A stretch of DNA of 19,208 nt, taken from NCBI GenBank assembly GCA_946480965.1, contig CAMLMI010000045.1, positions 1 to 19,208 of the forward strand, in the 5' to 3' direction. The notes below the pieces were generated by a model. It did no database searches. It was not told where the DNA came from and saw only the letters and a program-made list of their open reading frames with translations. The position numbers and the translations under genes were made by a program. The DNA is from an uncultured Verrucomicrobiales bacterium. GTDB taxonomy: Bacteria; Verrucomicrobiota; Verrucomicrobiae; Limisphaerales; CANJSG01. Below are positions 1 to 7,269 of this stretch, in pieces (within the stretch, counting starts at the first letter, position 1; every line of letters begins with the position of its first letter).

Positions 1-1143
1 GGTGATGTCCCAGAAGAGGCCCTGGAGGCCGATGATCTCGCCGGAGGGGTTGCGCAGCGGCGTCTTGAGGACATGGACGTAGCGGATCTCGCCGGGGCGC
101 TTGGGCGGGCGGTATTCCTCGATCGTCTCGAAGTTCTTGCCCGTGGTCATCACGCCGCGGTCGTCGGCCTGGTATTTCGCCGCCATCTCCGGGGCGAAGA
201 AGTCCCAGTCGGTCTTGCCCACGATCTCGTCGAGCGTCTTGTCGAGGGACTCGCAGAAACGCTGGTTGCCGAAGGTGAACCGGCCCTGGAGATCCTTGCG
301 GAAGATGGCCTGCTCGATGGCGTCCACCAGCGAATGGTAGAGGGCCTCGGAGTGGGCGAGCTTCTCCTCGGCGCGGTGGCGTTCGGTGACGTCCTCGACC
401 GTGCCCTCGAAGAAGCGGAGGCGGCCGTTCTTGTCGCGCACGGCGCGGACGTTCTCGGCGATCCAGATGATCTCTCCGTTCTTGCGGCGGATCTGGGACT
501 CGAAGGCGCTGACGACGCCCTTCTCCTCCATGATGCGGACGAACTCGTCGCGGCGGCCGGGCTCCACGTAGAGCATCCGTCCGATGTCGGAGACCTGGTG
601 CATCAGCTCCTCGGACGACTCGTAGCCGTAGATGCGCGCGAGGGCGGGGTTTGCGCTGAGGTAATGGCCGTCGGCCGTGGTCTGGAAGATGCCCTCGACG
701 GCGTTCTCGTAGATGCCGCGATAGGTCTCCTCGGCATGGCGGAGCTTGGCGCGGGATTCGGCGCGTTCGGCGGCGTGGAGCACGGCCCGGACGAGCAGGC
801 CACGGTCGAGCTTGCCCTTCACCAGGTAGTCCTGGGCCCCGGCCTGCACGGCCTGCACGGCGGTCTCCTCGTCGTCGTGGCCGCTGGTGACGATGATCGG
901 GATGTCGTCGGCCACGGCGTGGATCTTCTCCAGGGTGGAGAGGCCCTGTTCGTCCACGAGCTGGAGATCGAGGAGGATGAGGTGGGGCGGCGTCTGCTGG
1001 ACGAGGCGGATGGCTTCCTTGAGCGAATCGGTGCGCGAGATGCTGAACGTGGCCAGACGGCTGCCGCCGAGCATCTGCTGCATGAAGAGCGCGTCGGCGG
1101 CGTTGTCCTCCACCAAAAGGATGTTGAGGTGCTTCGACTTCAT
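1..1143 (-). CDS. REC-PAS-PAS signalling protein (response regulator / sensor hybrid), 3' end outside window
   Basis: Reading the minus strand from the ATG at 1143 gives 381 residues without a stop to the window edge, so the C-terminus and any output domain (histidine kinase, GGDEF or other) are missing. Residues 6-125 are a receiver domain: acidic pair E12-D13, phospho-acceptor D59 in LILLDL, T86 in VTSGH, and K109 in DYLVKG. A short coiled linker follows. PAS domain 1 (about 139-262) ends in a PAC-type segment with KNGEIIWIAENVRAV and GTVEDVTERHRAEEKL. PAS domain 2 (about 265-381) includes GKTDWDFFAPEMAAKY. The REC domain should accept phosphate from a partner kinase and pass a signal to the PAS part. 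No signal peptide or membrane segment is visible, so it is probably cytoplasmic. No clear Shine-Dalgarno precedes the ATG. The start is chosen because the REC beta-1 strand begins at residue 6. Confidence 0.88.
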   Translation of the reverse strand, partial: MKSKHLNILLVEDNAADALFMQQMLGGSRLATFSISRTDSLKEAIRLVQQTPPHLILLDLQLVDEQGLSTLEKIHAVADDIPIIVTSGHDDEETAVQAVQAGAQDYLVKGKLDRGLLVRAVLHAAERAESRAKLRHAEETYRGIYENAVEGIFQTTADGHYLSANPALARIYGYESSEELMHQVSDIGRMLYVEPGRRDEFVRIMEEKGVVSAFESQIRRKNGEIIWIAENVRAVRDKNGRLRFFEGTVEDVTERHRAEEKLAHSEALYHSLVDAIEQAIFRKDLQGRFTFGNQRFCESLDKTLDEIVGKTDWDFFAPEMAAKYQADDRGVMTTGKNFETIEEYRPPKRPGEIRYVHVLKTPLRNPSGEIIGLQGLFWDIT

Positions 1144-1237
1144 CGGTGACGCCGACCGGGGCGTGGCGGGACTGGAGCTGGCATGGCCGGGAACGTTGTG
1201 CATCGGCGGCGGGATTCTGCACCCCCGAAACCGGGGA

Positions 1238-1600
1238 CTACATTTTGACGACCGCGACGGCGCCGGTTTTCGGATCGTATTGGATCTTCATGCCGTTCGG
1301 CGCCGCCGGAATCTCGCGCAGGTATCCCTGTGCCACGAGCTCGTCGAGCGAGGCGGGCAACCGGTCCTCCGCGATCTGGAAGTTCTGGATGGCCTGCTTG
1401 AGCTGCGCGGTGTCGATCGTCTTGATGGCGGATTGCTGGCCCTTCGCGACCGCGCCGAGGTAATCGACCGGCGCGGCGACCGGGTTGCCGCCGGAGCTGT
1501 TCGTGGCCGATGCGGAGTCCGGGGTGGAGGACTCGCCGCCGCAACCGGCAAGGACGGCGAGCGAGAGCCCCGCGACGACGAGGGGGAGACAGCGCTTCAT
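1238..1600 (-). CDS. Small lipoprotein with GspG-like C-terminal segment
   Basis: This 120-aa protein begins MKRCLPLVVAGLSLAVLAGC, a lipoprotein signal peptide with lipobox LAGC and the lipidated cysteine at residue 20. The frame is open upstream to 1762, but the ATG at 1600 is preferred because it places the basic n-region and hydrophobic core correctly. After a Ser/Gly/Asn-rich linker come a helix (DTAQLKQAIQNFQIAEDRLP) and the segment SLDELVAQGYLREIPAAPNG followed by IQYDPKTGAVAV. That pattern (LP..LDELV..GYL..IP..P.G....YD..TG) resembles the C-terminal part of type II pseudopilins of the GspG kind, but the prepilin N-terminal helix is replaced by a lipid anchor. Function is unknown. It is divergent from the lactonase gene, with 106 bp between starts, and ends 94 bp before the start of the REC-PAS gene on the same strand. 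Confidence 0.82.
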   Translation of the reverse strand: MKRCLPLVVAGLSLAVLAGCGGESSTPDSASATNSSGGNPVAAPVDYLGAVAKGQQSAIKTIDTAQLKQAIQNFQIAEDRLPASLDELVAQGYLREIPAAPNGMKIQYDPKTGAVAVVKM

Positions 1601-1706
1601 GCGGTTGAAGCTAGGCGGTGAGAGGCGGTTGCCAAGCGCGTTGTTGTCGGCAGGGCCGGGAAGAATCTTCTTTCGTCGCCGCGCGCCCGCCGAGCATCGT
1701 GCCGCC

Positions 1707-2843
1707 ATGTCGCCCCGATGCTCGTCCGTCCTCGGCTCCCTCGGCATTTTCGTCGCCGCCATGAACGTTTCCGCCGCTCAGTTCCATGCCTACTTCGGCA
1801 CCTACACCGGGACCAAGAGCGAGGGCATCTACGTGGCGAAATTCGACGCCGAAACGGGCAAAGCGGAGGAGCCCAAGCTCGCGGCCAAGGCGACCAGCCC
1901 CAGTTTTCTCGCCGTGCATCCCGACGGCCGCCATCTCTACGCGGTCAATGAGACGGACCGTTGGCGCGACCAGTCCGGGGGCTATGTGACCGCCTACCAA
2001 ATTGATGTCGCGACCGGCCAGCTCAAGGAGCTGAACCAGCAGTCCACCGGCGGCGGCGCGCCCTGCCACGTGATCGTCGATGCTTCCGGCAAACACGTGC
2101 TCGCGGCGAACTACATGGGCGGCAACGTGGCCGTGCTGCCGCTGAATCCTTCAGGAGAACTGCTGCCGCATTCGGCCTTGGTTCAACACAAGGGTTCCAG
2201 CGTGAACCCGAACCGGCAGAAGCAACCCCACGCGCACTCGATCAACCTTTCGCCGGACGGACGCTTCGCGCTGGCGGCCGATCTGGGCACGGACCGGATC
2301 TATGTGTCGGCTTTCGATGTGGCTAAGGGCTCGCTGGCTGCGCAGTCGGAGATGGCGCTGCCGCCGGGATCGGGCCCGAGGCATCTGGCCTTTTCGCCGG
2401 ATGGTAAGTTCGTCTTCGTCATCAACGAATTGCTCTCTACGTTGGCCAGCTTTTCCTGGGATGCCGCGAAGGGCACGCTGACGGCCATCGACTCGCAACC
2501 GACCTTGCCGAAGGACTTCTCCGGCTCCAGCACCACGGCCGAAGTCCGGGTGCATCCGAACGGGCGCTTCGTCTATGGCTCGAATCGCGGCCACGATTCC
2601 ATCGCGGTCTTCGCGGTGGACGAGGCGGGAAAGCTCCGGCTCGTGGAACACGTCGCGACCGGCGGCCGCACGCCGCGCAATTTCAACTTCGATCCCACCG
2701 GCAAGTTCCTCTGGGTGGCGAACCAGGGCTCGGATTCCGTCGTGCTTTTCCGGGTGGACGCGGCGACCGGAAAGCTGGCGGCGACCGGACAGTCCTTGAG
2801 CGTAGGTTCGCCGGTCTGCATCCGCTTCGTGGCGGTGCGCTGA
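1707..2843 (+). CDS. Secreted lactonase-family seven-bladed beta-propeller (6-phosphogluconolactonase/YbhE type)
   Basis: The 378-aa product matches the Lactonase (YbhE/Pgl) family. Repeating blades carry the family motifs: FGTYTG near the N-terminus, SPSFLAVHPDGRHLYAVNE, GGGAPCHVIVD, HAHSINLSPDGRFALAADLG, GSGPRHLAFSPDGKFVFVINE, STTAEVRVHPNGRFVYGSNRG, and GRTPRNFNFDPTGKFLWVANQ. YbhE itself hydrolyses 6-phosphogluconolactone in the cytoplasm. Here the ATG at 1707 gives a hydrophobic leader ending near NVSAAQ, so this copy is probably exported and may act on another lactone or polysaccharide-derived substrate (inference). An alternative ATG at 1761 would remove most of the leader. Length is normal for the family. 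No Shine-Dalgarno is evident. The gene is divergent from the lipoprotein gene and ends 31 bp before a strong hairpin. Confidence 0.88.
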   Translation: MSPRCSSVLGSLGIFVAAMNVSAAQFHAYFGTYTGTKSEGIYVAKFDAETGKAEEPKLAAKATSPSFLAVHPDGRHLYAVNETDRWRDQSGGYVTAYQIDVATGQLKELNQQSTGGGAPCHVIVDASGKHVLAANYMGGNVAVLPLNPSGELLPHSALVQHKGSSVNPNRQKQPHAHSINLSPDGRFALAADLGTDRIYVSAFDVAKGSLAAQSEMALPPGSGPRHLAFSPDGKFVFVINELLSTLASFSWDAAKGTLTAIDSQPTLPKDFSGSSTTAEVRVHPNGRFVYGSNRGHDSIAVFAVDEAGKLRLVEHVATGGRTPRNFNFDPTGKFLWVANQGSDSVVLFRVDAATGKLAATGQSLSVGSPVCIRFVAVR

Positions 2844-2873
2844 ACGGGCAGCCGGGCCAACCCAAAAAGCAAA

Positions 2874-2901
2874 ACGGCCGACTTCGGGCGAAGTCGGCCG
2901 T
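2874..2901 (-). terminator. Hairpin terminator between convergent genes
   Basis: A perfect 12-bp inverted repeat (2874-2885 and 2890-2901) with a 4-base loop lies between the lactonase stop (2843) and the stop of the RGG-rich gene (2927). Read on the minus strand, the stem is followed by TTTTGCTTTTTGGG, a good U-tract, so it should terminate the minus-strand gene. On the plus strand the tail is GATGTTTT, so it may also work, less efficiently, for the lactonase gene. Confidence 0.85.
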
Positions 2902-2926
2902 GATGTTTTCGGAAGAGCCCGAGCGA

Positions 2927-4624
2927 TTACTGCGCGGCCGGAGGTTCCTCCGCAGGCGCGGCGGGTTCGGCGGGCGCGGGGGCCTCGGCGACAGCGGACG
3001 TTTCCACTTCGGCGGGAGCCGGAGCTTCGGCCGGTGCAGCCTCGGATGCAGCCGCAGCCGGAGCGGTGGCTTCGGGGGCCTTGGCCGGTTTTTCCTTTTT
3101 GGGCTGCGGTTGCGGTTTCGGAGCCGGCTTCTTGGCGGTCTCCAAGATGCCGTTGTGGAACTCGATGACGTGGCCCTGATGGATGAGCCAATGCAGGTCG
3201 CCGATCACGGCGCGCTGTTCCGCCGTGGGTTCAGCAGTCGGAGCCGGGGCCGGAGCGGGCGCAGCGGCGGGGGCTTCGGAAGATTCCGCCGGAGCGGCGG
3301 CTTCGGCGGCCGGCGCGGGCGCAGGAGCCGGAGCAGCCGGAGCCGGGGCCAAGGCGTCGAGGAGATGCTTGCGGGTGCACTTGGGCGTCGCGTTGATGAA
3401 CTCGACGATCTTGCGCACGCCGTCGGACACCGGGTTGGCCGCGAGATCGAGGAAGTGCGGCCGGGCGACGCTGACGTGGGTGACGGTCTTGTTGACCTTG
3501 AAGAACTGCAGGCCGCGGGAGGCGAGCTGCGAGCTGAGCACGTTGACCACCGCGATGGGGAAACGGCGCTGCTCCTCCCACAGATGGCGGAGATTGCGCA
3601 GCAGGGCGGGCTGCTTCACATCGCGCACGGCGGCTCCGCCGAGGGTGAGGGAGTCCACCTGCTTGACGATGTTCGGCACATGCACCTCGCGGAAGTGCTT
3701 CTCGACCTGCTCCATGCTGGAGAGGCGGAGCGGCTCGGGCAGGTTCAGGGCGATGTATTCGGTCTTGAAGCTCTGGTCCTCGATCCACTTCTTCACGACC
3801 TCCTCGTCCTTCACGATCTTCACGCGGGACTTGAACATGTCGAACGGCATCCGGTCGAAGCGGGCCTGGTGCAGGCGGCGGAGCTGGTTCTGGTAGTCGT
3901 GGTAGTTCGGCGGTCCGAGCACCACGCCGCTCATGCCGCACTGGGCGACGAAGGTGTAGACGCCCTTGGGCGGATCGCACGGCGTCTTCTCCGCCTGGTA
4001 GAAGGTGGCGAAGTGGTTCTGGAGGATGTGGCTGACCGCCTCCTGCTCGGTGAGCCAGACGGTGTCGTCGAGCGCACAGGTGAAGAGCGGCTGGGCGGGG
4101 GCGCCCTCGGCGTTCTTCTTGGACTCGATCCTGACGCGGTAGCGCTCGGGCTTCTGGACGATGAGCTGCGCGATCTCGAAGAGCGGATAGGCGCGGCCGG
4201 TGAGCTTGATCTGGCGGGCGAGCGAATCGACGCCGTTCTCCTCCGGCTGGATGGTGAAGTTCAGCTCCAGGGCCGGCGGAGGTTCGGGACGACGGTCGTC
4301 ACGGCGAGGGCCGCCGCGGAAATCGCCTCTCGGACCGCCCGGACCGCGGGGTCCATCGCGACGCGGACCACGGTCGCCGCCTTCGGGACGCGGGCCGCGC
4401 GGAGCGCCGCCGCCGGAACCCTGCGGACGGAAACCGCCTTCGCGAGGGCCGCGACGTTCGCCGCCGGGACCGCCGGGGCGGGGCCCCTTGCGGAACGGCC
4501 GGTCTCCGCCGCGCTCGGCGCCTTCGTTGCCGGTGTAGCGGGCGTATTTGTTAGCGTCGGACGGCTGCTTGGCCCAGGCGGGCTGGAACAGCGACTCCAG
4601 ATCCAGTTCGTTCTCGATGTTCAT
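2927..4624 (-). CDS. RGG/RGP-rich protein with conserved-looking core and Ala/Pro-rich tails, function unknown
   Basis: The 565-aa product starts MNIENELDLESLFQPAWAKQ at the ATG at 4624. The frame is open further upstream to 4903, but that part reads as translated intergenic sequence. Layout: residues 1-30, a short acidic/aromatic segment; about 35-115, a Gly/Arg/Pro-rich disordered stretch full of RGG, RGP and GPR units; about 119-425, a folded core with LTGRAYPLFEIAQLIVQKPE, GVYTFVAQCGMSGVVLGPPN and FKVNKTVTHVSVARPHFLDL; 425-468, an Ala/Pro linker; 469-497, a small helical module EQRAVIGDLHWLIHQGHVIE; and 498-565, a Lys/Pro then Ala/Pro/Glu tail. RGG tracts typically bind RNA, so an RNA-associated or condensate-forming role is plausible, but I recognise no enzyme motif. 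No signal peptide or membrane segment is seen. It is divergent from the TPR gene (184 bp) and closed by the hairpin at 2874-2901. Confidence 0.85.
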   Translation of the reverse strand: MNIENELDLESLFQPAWAKQPSDANKYARYTGNEGAERGGDRPFRKGPRPGGPGGERRGPREGGFRPQGSGGGAPRGPRPEGGDRGPRRDGPRGPGGPRGDFRGGPRRDDRRPEPPPALELNFTIQPEENGVDSLARQIKLTGRAYPLFEIAQLIVQKPERYRVRIESKKNAEGAPAQPLFTCALDDTVWLTEQEAVSHILQNHFATFYQAEKTPCDPPKGVYTFVAQCGMSGVVLGPPNYHDYQNQLRRLHQARFDRMPFDMFKSRVKIVKDEEVVKKWIEDQSFKTEYIALNLPEPLRLSSMEQVEKHFREVHVPNIVKQVDSLTLGGAAVRDVKQPALLRNLRHLWEEQRRFPIAVVNVLSSQLASRGLQFFKVNKTVTHVSVARPHFLDLAANPVSDGVRKIVEFINATPKCTRKHLLDALAPAPAAPAPAPAPAAEAAAPAESSEAPAAAPAPAPAPTAEPTAEQRAVIGDLHWLIHQGHVIEFHNGILETAKKPAPKPQPQPKKEKPAKAPEATAPAAAASEAAPAEAPAPAEVETSAVAEAPAPAEPAAPAEEPPAAQ

Positions 4625-4691
4625 TGCGGCACAAAAGGCCCTCGGAAGCGGTTGGCGCACCGGGGGCCGGGTCTCGAAATCAGGCGGCGAC

Positions 4692-4758
4692 CTTGCTTGG
4701 CCCGAAATGGGAAAGCAAGCACCGGCTCGGGGCTTGCGGACCGCTCGCGGCCCGGTCC
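4692..4758 (+). promoter_or_regulatory. Overlapping inverted repeats in the RGG-protein/TPR divergent region
   Basis: CTTGCTT (4692-4698) is the exact reverse complement of AAGCAAG (4713-4719). The overlapping GCAAGC (4715-4720) also pairs exactly with GCTTGC (4732-4737). The central arm can therefore form only one of two hairpins at a time. A third small stem, GGACCG (4738-4743) with CGGTCC (4753-4758), follows directly. The block lies 51-117 bp before the TPR start and 68-134 bp before the RGG-protein start. It could be an operator region or, if transcribed, an alternating leader structure. The pairing is visible; function is inference. Confidence 0.35.
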
Positions 4759-4770
4759 GGGGAAGGGGAT

Positions 4771-4799
4771 TTGACTTTGGTTCCGCTTCTGCCGACAAC
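4771..4799 (+). promoter_or_regulatory. Candidate sigma-70-like promoter for the TPR gene
   Basis: TTGACT (4771-4776) and GACAAC (4794-4799) are separated by 17 bases. The -35 is close to consensus and the -10 is weak. The predicted transcript would begin within a few bases of the ATG at 4809, giving a nearly leaderless mRNA, which agrees with the absence of a Shine-Dalgarno there. This is weak evidence based on motif and spacing only. Confidence 0.3.
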
Positions 4800-4808
4800 C
4801 CTCGGCAA

Positions 4809-6530
4809 ATGGCTGAGCCGATCCCTTTTGTGCCCGAATCCCCGACGGTCAAGTGGCGCCGCCGCCTGCTCTGGTGCCTGGCGCTGATGGTCCTCGTGAT
4901 CACCGGCTACTGGGGAGCCGACCGCTACCGCGTCTGGCGCTACCAGCACCTGCTGGAGTTCGCGCAGGAGGCGGCCGGGCGCTCCGATTGGGAAGGCGTG
5001 GAATTCAGCCTGCGCCAGGCCATGCAGGTCCATCCCGGCATCATCGAGCCCTATGAGCGGATGGCGGAATATGCCGAGAAGCTGGAGCCCGCGCAGGTGA
5101 CCTACTGGCGGCGGGCCGTGGCCCAGCGCGAGCCCCAATACCTCCGCCACCGCATCCGCTGGGCGGAATCCGCCATCGCCCGCGCCGATTACGCCCAAGC
5201 GGCCGAAGCCCTCAAGGGACTCGACGCCACGAGCCTGGAAACCCTCCCCGTCAAGCTCGTGCAGGCCAAGCTGGCGGCGGCGGTGGGCGACGTGGCCGCC
5301 GCGACCAAGGCGGCCGGCGAAGCCGTGAAGCTCGACCCGGGCAACGCCACCAACCGGTTCCTCCTCGCCCGCTTCCAGATGCTCAGCACCAACGACGCCG
5401 TGGCCGAGACCGCCCGTGCCCAGATCGAATCCTATGTGGGAAAACCGGGCTTCACCCCCGAGGCTCGCCGCATCCTCGGCATGCTGGCGCTCCAGAAGGG
5501 CGACGCCACGACGGCCCGGCTCCACCTGGAGGCCGTGCTGCGCGAGCCCGAAGCGGGCATCGCCGACCAGCTCCGGTTCCTCGACCTCCTCCGGCTGGAG
5601 AAGGCCCCGGATCTCGAAGCCCGGTTGGCCGCGACGCGCGCCGCCGCCGGCACCAACATCGCGGCCGTGCTCGGCGTCTCCCAGTGGATGACCTCCCGGG
5701 GCTACGGCAACCAGACGGTGGACTGGATCAAGGGTCTCCCACCGGAGCTTGCCTCCAATCCGCTGCTGCGCGCCGCACGGCTCGAAGGCTACCTCGGCGT
5801 CCGCCAGGGCCAGGAATGCGCCGCTTGGCTCGGCACCGAGAACTGGGGGCCGGACGACCACCTGCGCCTCGCGCTGCTGGCCCGGGTGCATCATGGCATG
5901 GGCCAGACGAACCTCGCCGACACGGCGTGGAACGCCGCGGTGGAAAAGGGCCGCCACACCCCGCGCGGCCGGCGAGCCCTTTGGCAGGCCGCCACCGAAT
6001 CCGGCTGGCGCGACAAGGCGCTGGCCATGCTCGAGCTCTCCGCCGGCGCCCCGACCGACCGCCGCTGGGCGTTGACCCTGCTCTTCGACCACTACTCCCG
6101 CATCCCTGACACCACGAACATGCTGGCCGTCTCCCGGCGGATGCTCGCGGTGAATCCCGAGGACACGATGATCCGCAACAACGTAGCCGCCCTCTCGCTC
6201 CTGCTGAAGCAGGACATGGAGAAAGGGCACCGTCTCGCGCAGTTGGCCTGGGCCGAGCGCACCAAGGACCCGGCGGTGCTCGCCACCTACGGCTATTCGC
6301 TCCTGCTCCAGGGCAAGGCCGAACAGGCCCTGGACATGTTCGAGCGCATCCCGCCCCAGTATGCCGCCCATCCCTCGATCGCCGTCTATTACGCCGCCGT
6401 GCTCGCGGCCAACGGAGAGATGAAGAAGGCGCAGCCCTACATCAAGGTCGCCAGCGCCGGGAACATCCTGCCGGAGGAGCGCGAACTGCTCGCCGACACC
6501 ATCCGCCAATCCGCGCTCTTCACCGAGTAG
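4809..6530 (+). CDS. Membrane-anchored TPR-repeat protein
   Basis: The 573-aa product begins MAEPIPFVPESPTVKWRRRL and then has one hydrophobic segment at about 19-34 (LLWCLALMVLVITGYW) after a basic stretch, predicting a single N-terminal membrane anchor with the rest outside the cytoplasm. Downstream is all-helical sequence with TPR-like pairs: about 48-90 (SDWEGVEFSLRQAMQVHPG), 125-175 (ADYAQAAEALKGL, GDVAAATKAAGEAVKLDPGN), 219-245 (RILGMLALQKGDATTARLHL), and a C-terminal block (VLATYGYSLLLQGKAEQALD, AVLAANGEMKKAQPYIKVA). TPRs mediate protein-protein contacts, so this is likely a scaffold or assembly factor, partner unknown. The start at 4809 is chosen because the membrane segment follows it; the frame is open upstream to 4548 through intergenic sequence. 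The next gene starts 19 bp after the stop, so the two are probably co-transcribed. Confidence 0.85.
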   Translation: MAEPIPFVPESPTVKWRRRLLWCLALMVLVITGYWGADRYRVWRYQHLLEFAQEAAGRSDWEGVEFSLRQAMQVHPGIIEPYERMAEYAEKLEPAQVTYWRRAVAQREPQYLRHRIRWAESAIARADYAQAAEALKGLDATSLETLPVKLVQAKLAAAVGDVAAATKAAGEAVKLDPGNATNRFLLARFQMLSTNDAVAETARAQIESYVGKPGFTPEARRILGMLALQKGDATTARLHLEAVLREPEAGIADQLRFLDLLRLEKAPDLEARLAATRAAAGTNIAAVLGVSQWMTSRGYGNQTVDWIKGLPPELASNPLLRAARLEGYLGVRQGQECAAWLGTENWGPDDHLRLALLARVHHGMGQTNLADTAWNAAVEKGRHTPRGRRALWQAATESGWRDKALAMLELSAGAPTDRRWALTLLFDHYSRIPDTTNMLAVSRRMLAVNPEDTMIRNNVAALSLLLKQDMEKGHRLAQLAWAERTKDPAVLATYGYSLLLQGKAEQALDMFERIPPQYAAHPSIAVYYAAVLAANGEMKKAQPYIKVASAGNILPEERELLADTIRQSALFTE

Positions 6531-6538
6531 CCCGATCC

Positions 6539-6542
6539 GGAG
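6539..6542 (+). promoter_or_regulatory. Shine-Dalgarno GGAG for the 235-aa gene
   Basis: GGAG lies seven bases before the ATG at 6550, in the 19-bp gap after the TPR gene stop. It supports that start and translation from the same mRNA as the TPR gene. It is one of the few recognisable Shine-Dalgarno sites in the window. Confidence 0.55.
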
Positions 6543-6549
6543 TCCGGAA

Positions 6550-7257
6550 ATGGCGGCGGCAACCAACGAGGGACCGGTCCGTGGGATCGACTTCCGGGCC
6601 CATTCCTCCGGCTGGGTCAAGGGCCTCGACGGCTTCGACAAGTCCCGCCACAGCGTCCCGGATTCGGTCTGCCCGGCCACCACCGCCTTTCTCGCCCGTC
6701 TCTGCGCCCGGGAACTGGCGGAAGGGGCCGAGGCCCTGTTCCAGGCCGCCCGCGCCGCGTTCGGCTACAAGCGCCGGGAAATGGACCTCTCCGTCGGCAG
6801 CCCCGGTGCTCTGCTGCGGACGCCGGACTTTTCCTTCGAGTGGGCCTACGCGCTGGACGACGACGATCCTTCCGCCTGGAAGCTCGCGCGGACGCTGTGC
6901 GCGGTGGACGGCGGCGTCGTGCGGCGGCCCGAGTTCGACGCGCTCTTTGCCGGCAAGTTCTCCGAACTGGTCTTCACCTTCGGCGGCGCCGTGGGCGTCG
7001 AGACGGTGATCGACGCTGTGGAGGATCTGGACGCCTCGTCCGGGCTCACCGTGGACTATCCGTCCGATTGCCGGGACTGCGTCCTGTCGGTCGAAGGCGT
7101 CGCCGCCACCGTCCGCATCGAGCCGTCGTCGCTCCGGATGGTTTTTCCGAGGAACGGTTCCCCGGCGGAACTGTTGGATGGCTTCCTCGCCGTCCGGGAC
7201 CGCTTCCGCCTGACGAGGCAGGGAGTCTTGTCGGGCCTGCTTGAACGTCCGGGCTGA
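6550..7257 (+). CDS. Hypothetical protein (235 aa)
   Basis: I do not recognise this family. The protein is soluble in appearance, with no signal peptide or membrane segment. A helical N-terminal half (TTAFLARLCARELAEGAEALFQAARAAFGY, about 45-75) is followed by an acidic/aromatic motif, FSFEWAYALDDDDPSAWKLA (about 94-113), and a probably alpha/beta C-terminal half with LVFTFGGAVGVETVIDAVED and YPSDCRDCVLSVEGVAATVR. A CRDC pair at about 178-181 is too isolated to call a metal site. It begins 19 bp after the TPR gene with a good GGAG site, so the two are likely one transcription unit and may work together. It ends 12 bp before the stop of convergent purN. The reading frame is supported by GC-rich third positions and by uninterrupted coding from the GGAG-preceded ATG. 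Confidence 0.72.
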   Translation: MAAATNEGPVRGIDFRAHSSGWVKGLDGFDKSRHSVPDSVCPATTAFLARLCARELAEGAEALFQAARAAFGYKRREMDLSVGSPGALLRTPDFSFEWAYALDDDDPSAWKLARTLCAVDGGVVRRPEFDALFAGKFSELVFTFGGAVGVETVIDAVEDLDASSGLTVDYPSDCRDCVLSVEGVAATVRIEPSSLRMVFPRNGSPAELLDGFLAVRDRFRLTRQGVLSGLLERPG

Positions 7258-7269
7258 AGGCCCCTTTCC

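Noticed and set aside
73..1149. Open frame of 358 codons on the plus strand
   Set aside because: It mirrors the REC-PAS-PAS gene, whose receiver and PAS motifs are unmistakable on the minus strand.
3221..3352. Repetitive GC-rich DNA that could be mistaken for a tandem repeat or CRISPR-like array
   Set aside because: It encodes the Ala/Pro linker of the RGG-rich protein; the units are irregular and have no spacers.
2900..4774. Open frame of 624 codons on the plus strand
   Set aside because: It is antisense to the RGG-rich gene; its arginine/glycine content comes from the low-complexity codons of that gene. The minus-strand frame has an ordered core and a terminator placed correctly for it.
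4680..6683. Open frame of 667 codons on the minus strand
   Set aside because: It is antisense to the TPR gene, Gly/His/Arg-rich and lacks a recognisable domain, signal peptide or start context.
7258..7269. Terminator between the convergent 235-aa gene and purN
   Set aside because: Only 12 bases separate the stops and just a 4-bp GGCC pairing is possible around them; no convincing hairpin with a U-tract.
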